Shown: in pieces, positions 5,187 through 6,824 of the stretch
Position numbering within the stretch: the first letter of the stretch is position 1
How the letters are laid out: each line of letters starts with the position of its first letter
NCBI GenBank assembly: GCA_021161685.1
Contig: JAGHAD010000086.1
Span: 1-6,824 of the forward strand
Direction: 5' to 3'
Length of the DNA: 6,824 nt
Source: Thermoplasmata archaeon
GTDB lineage: Archaea > Thermoplasmatota > E2 > DHVEG-1 > B18-G2
Notes under the pieces: generated by a model
Told to the model about the DNA's origin: nothing
What the model saw: the letters and a program-made list of their open reading frames with translations, nothing else
The model's database searches: none
Program-made: the position numbers and the translations under genes

Positions 5187-5343
5187 GGAAAATGTTTTGA
5201 AAGGAGTTCTGAAAAGTTTTCTTTTTATTGCAATCTTTATTATTTTGTTTTTACCTTTACATTTTCTCTTAGTAGGGGATATTAAAAGCGGGCTCGCTTT
5301 GTGGTATCTTCTTGATCTCTTAGGGGTACTTCGTGGTGATTAA
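5179..5343 (+). CDS. small membrane protein, 54 aa
   Basis: A short acidic-to-basic N-terminus (MTEENVLKGVLK) leads into a clear membrane-spanning helix, SFLFIAIFIILFLPLHFLLVG (about residues 13-33). A second, weaker hydrophobic stretch follows (SGLALWYLLDLLGVL, 39-53). One or two passes through the membrane are likely; function unknown. Small membrane proteins are frequent in archaeal viruses and plasmids, where they act in envelope, exclusion or lysis-related roles, but nothing here chooses among these. ATG 5143 in the same frame would add 12 residues (including CRG) and overlap the previous gene by four bases; the GGAGGTG at 5165 argues for 5179. The stop TAA is directly followed by the ATG of the next gene. 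Confidence 0.78.
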   Translation: MTEENVLKGVLKSFLFIAIFIILFLPLHFLLVGDIKSGLALWYLLDLLGVLRGD

Positions 5344-5712
5344 ATGCCCGAACACATCTGTGAAATCTGCGGTAAGCCTGCAAAGTATTGCGTAACCCTC
5401 GATGGCGAGCCTTGGCTCTGGTATTGTGAGGGGCATGGGAGGATCATTAAGCAGGTGTTTGAGGGTAAAGCTGGTATTTCTTCAAGGCCAAATAGGAGAA
5501 AGCTGGAAGAACCAGAACCTAGAATGCGAGTAATAATGCACAGGATTGTAACTTACCTTTCGAAGTCTAGGGGATTGAAGAGAAGAGACATCCTTTGCTT
5601 ACTTGAGCTTGATGGCTTTTATGTGACTGAGGATGAGGTTGTCTCAGCTTTGAGATATTTGAAGACGCTGGGAGTTATTTTTTACTCCCAGGGAAGGTAT
5701 TATTTGAGGTGA
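5344..5712 (+). CDS. zinc-finger plus winged-helix DNA-binding protein, 122 aa
   Basis: Probable transcription regulator. Residues 5-31 form a small zinc-binding module: C6-x2-C9 and C28-x2-H31 on either side of a Gly/Trp-containing hairpin (LDGEPWLWY). A Pro/Arg-rich linker (48-60) joins it to a C-terminal winged helix (about 62-122): MHRIVTYLSK, then KRRDILCLLEL, the likely recognition helix TEDEVVSALRYLKTLG, and a two-strand wing VIFYSQGRYYLR. A metal finger plus winged helix is typical of archaeal and archaeal-virus regulators acting on TATA-box promoters. It is a candidate controller of this operon or of late genes; targets are unknown. ATG 5344 follows GGTGAT (5335-5340) and abuts the previous TAA. 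Its stop TGA is in the GGTGA that serves the glycosyltransferase gene. Confidence 0.85.
   Translation: MPEHICEICGKPAKYCVTLDGEPWLWYCEGHGRIIKQVFEGKAGISSRPNRRKLEEPEPRMRVIMHRIVTYLSKSRGLKRRDILCLLELDGFYVTEDEVVSALRYLKTLGVIFYSQGRYYLR
5668..5691 (+). other. inverted repeat, 8-bp stem with T-rich loop
   Basis: CTGGGAGT (5668-5675) and ACTCCCAG (5684-5691) are perfect complements around an 8-base loop containing six T. It lies in the last codons of the winged-helix gene, 25 bases before the next start. In RNA it could form a hairpin between the two genes, but a stem this size is expected about once by chance in a window this long. Confidence 0.3.
5708..5712 (+). promoter_or_regulatory. GGTGA ribosome binding site containing the upstream stop codon
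   Basis: GGTGA is four bases before GTG 5717 and its TGA ends the winged-helix gene. It supports GTG 5717 as the glycosyltransferase start. Confidence 0.7.
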
Positions 5713-5716
5713 TCTT

Positions 5717-6824
5717 GTGAAAATTGCTTGGTTTCATCCCTATCTAAAGGAAAAGGGTGGTGGGGAAAAGCTTTTGCTTAGGTACATCCAGCATTCCAAG
5801 CACGACATAGATGTCTACACCCTTTATTACTTTCCAGAGGCCACCTTTAAGGAATTTGAGAAAGTGAATGTGATTCCACTATATAGAAACCTGTCAATTG
5901 ATGTTCTTCGCACCTTCTACCTGCGTGGTATGCTTTGCACAATTAAATCGTGGGCTACTCGTGTTGATCTTTCAGACTATGATGCTCTTGTGGTCACAAC
6001 TCCCTTTGGTCAATTCTTTGCTCATGGCAATAAGGGAAAAATTCCAGTTTTGTCCTATTGTCACTCACCGATGAGAGCTGCGGGAGTGTGGCACGATGTT
6101 ATGTGGTATCGTAGGGCTAAGGGCACATTGTTTAAGCGACTTATCTACGAGGTAATTTGGCGTGGTTATCTTTTTGCTTCAAAGAAGACTTGGAAAGTTG
6201 TTGACTTTTGTGCCTGTAACTCCAAGAGGACGAGAGAGAGGGTTGGGGCTTTAGGTTTGCTCCCTTGGGACAGAACAACGGTGGTTTATCCAGCTGTTGA
6301 TTTACCTTCTAGAAGAGGGGACCCAGCTGGCGAGTATATCCTTTATGTCTCTCGCTTTACCGATATGAAAAGGCAGTATGAACTTCTTAAGGCATGGGAA
6401 AAGGTGCATAAGCAGACTGACTATAAACTTGTGCTAGTTGGTGGAACTACTCAGAGAAAATACTTTGCGAAGGTGGTTAAGCTTGCTGAAAGGCTTCCAA
6501 GGGTTGAGATTTACCCAAATGCTCCTCAACCTTTGTTAGAGGAGCTCTACAAAAATGCAGATGCTTGCCTTTTCTTGGGATGGTTTGAGGACTTTGGTAT
6601 CGTGCCGATAGAGGCAGTAGCTTGGGGAAAAACGCTTATAACAGTTGATTCAGCTGGAGCTATGGAGGTTTTAGGTGGTTTACCCTCTTTGATTACCATT
6701 CCAGAAACCTTTGATCCCGATTTGTTTGTGCTTCGTGTCTCCCATGCTCTCAAGAAATTCTTTAAGGGCAGGGATTACCATCTTGACTTGGCTTTGAACA
6801 ATGACTCTTATCTTATACACCATC
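5717..6824 (+). CDS. GT4-family (GT-B fold) glycosyltransferase, truncated by the window end
   Basis: Transfers a sugar from a nucleotide-sugar donor to an unknown acceptor, probably in the cytoplasm. I translated 369 codons from GTG 5717 with no stop. Start MKIAWFHPYL is the first Rossmann strand, followed by the glycine loop GGGEKLL (14-20). SYCHSPMR (113-120) is the GT4 acceptor-side motif. VVYPAVD (189-195) opens the C-terminal domain; YVSRFTDMKRQ (210-220) supplies R213 and K218, likely donor-phosphate ligands. E291-x7-E299 in WFEDFGIVPIEAVAWG is the EX7E signature. Both domains are present, and only the final helix region should be missing. Arg codons CGT/CGC and overall GC seem higher than in the genes before it, hinting at a different origin. 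Possible targets are virion or surface glycoproteins, or modified DNA; the sequence does not tell. Confidence 0.92.
   Translation, partial: MKIAWFHPYLKEKGGGEKLLLRYIQHSKHDIDVYTLYYFPEATFKEFEKVNVIPLYRNLSIDVLRTFYLRGMLCTIKSWATRVDLSDYDALVVTTPFGQFFAHGNKGKIPVLSYCHSPMRAAGVWHDVMWYRRAKGTLFKRLIYEVIWRGYLFASKKTWKVVDFCACNSKRTRERVGALGLLPWDRTTVVYPAVDLPSRRGDPAGEYILYVSRFTDMKRQYELLKAWEKVHKQTDYKLVLVGGTTQRKYFAKVVKLAERLPRVEIYPNAPQPLLEELYKNADACLFLGWFEDFGIVPIEAVAWGKTLITVDSAGAMEVLGGLPSLITIPETFDPDLFVLRVSHALKKFFKGRDYHLDLALNNDSYLIHH

Noticed and set aside
1..6824. tRNA/rRNA genes, CRISPR arrays, insertion sequences, integrase or attachment sites
   Set aside because: I looked for tRNA-like arms, spaced repeats, terminal inverted repeats and recombinase motifs and found none.

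Overview
The window looks like part of a hyperthermophilic euryarchaeal mobile element (virus, plasmid or integrated provirus), most likely from a Thermococcales host. This rests on style, not on a database match. Most genes begin 4-6 bases after a strong GGTGA or GGAGG ribosome binding site. GTG and TTG starts are common, Arg is written mostly AGA/AGG and Ile often ATA, proteins are rich in K and E, and the DNA is AT-rich. All fourteen or so genes lie on the + strand, with overlaps or gaps of a few bases. There is no non-coding stretch over about 30 bases and no convincing internal promoter or terminator. It reads as one long early/middle-type operon, cut at both ends.

Layout. 1-433: two small unknown genes. 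430-1047: an AbiEi-type antitoxin core protein lacking its usual N-terminal winged helix and without an AbiEii toxin partner. 1058-1555: an unknown 165-residue protein sitting where the toxin would be. 1584-2378: a protein with a DxD plus PNGxH arrangement suggesting a primase/polymerase-like (AEP/RRM-fold) enzyme. 2375-2892: two small unknown proteins. 2899-3642: a beta-class adenine-type DNA methyltransferase. 3635-3829: a small helical protein. 3822-4565: a short catalytic-domain-only member of the tRNA-guanine transglycosylase superfamily, best explained as a DpdA-like 7-deazaguanine DNA-modifying enzyme. Its natural C-terminal tail seems to continue in the +1 frame (4546-4680). 4637-5146: two more unknown small proteins. 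5179-5343: a small membrane protein. 5344-5712: a zinc-finger/winged-helix regulator. 5717 to the window end: a GT4-family glycosyltransferase, truncated by the edge.

How the genes may work together. The most interesting reading is a two-layer DNA-camouflage module: an adenine methyltransferase followed, with one small gene between, by a DpdA-like base-exchange enzyme. Archaeal hosts make preQ0 for tRNA archaeosine, so the element would need only the transglycosylase to put a deazaguanine into its own DNA. The possible frameshift at an A5 run inside the transglycosylase gene is the most testable oddity. Three small helical proteins with a similar Ala-spaced helix are interleaved with the enzymes. 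Many junctions place the stop codon of one gene inside the GGTGA site of the next, suggesting translational coupling throughout.
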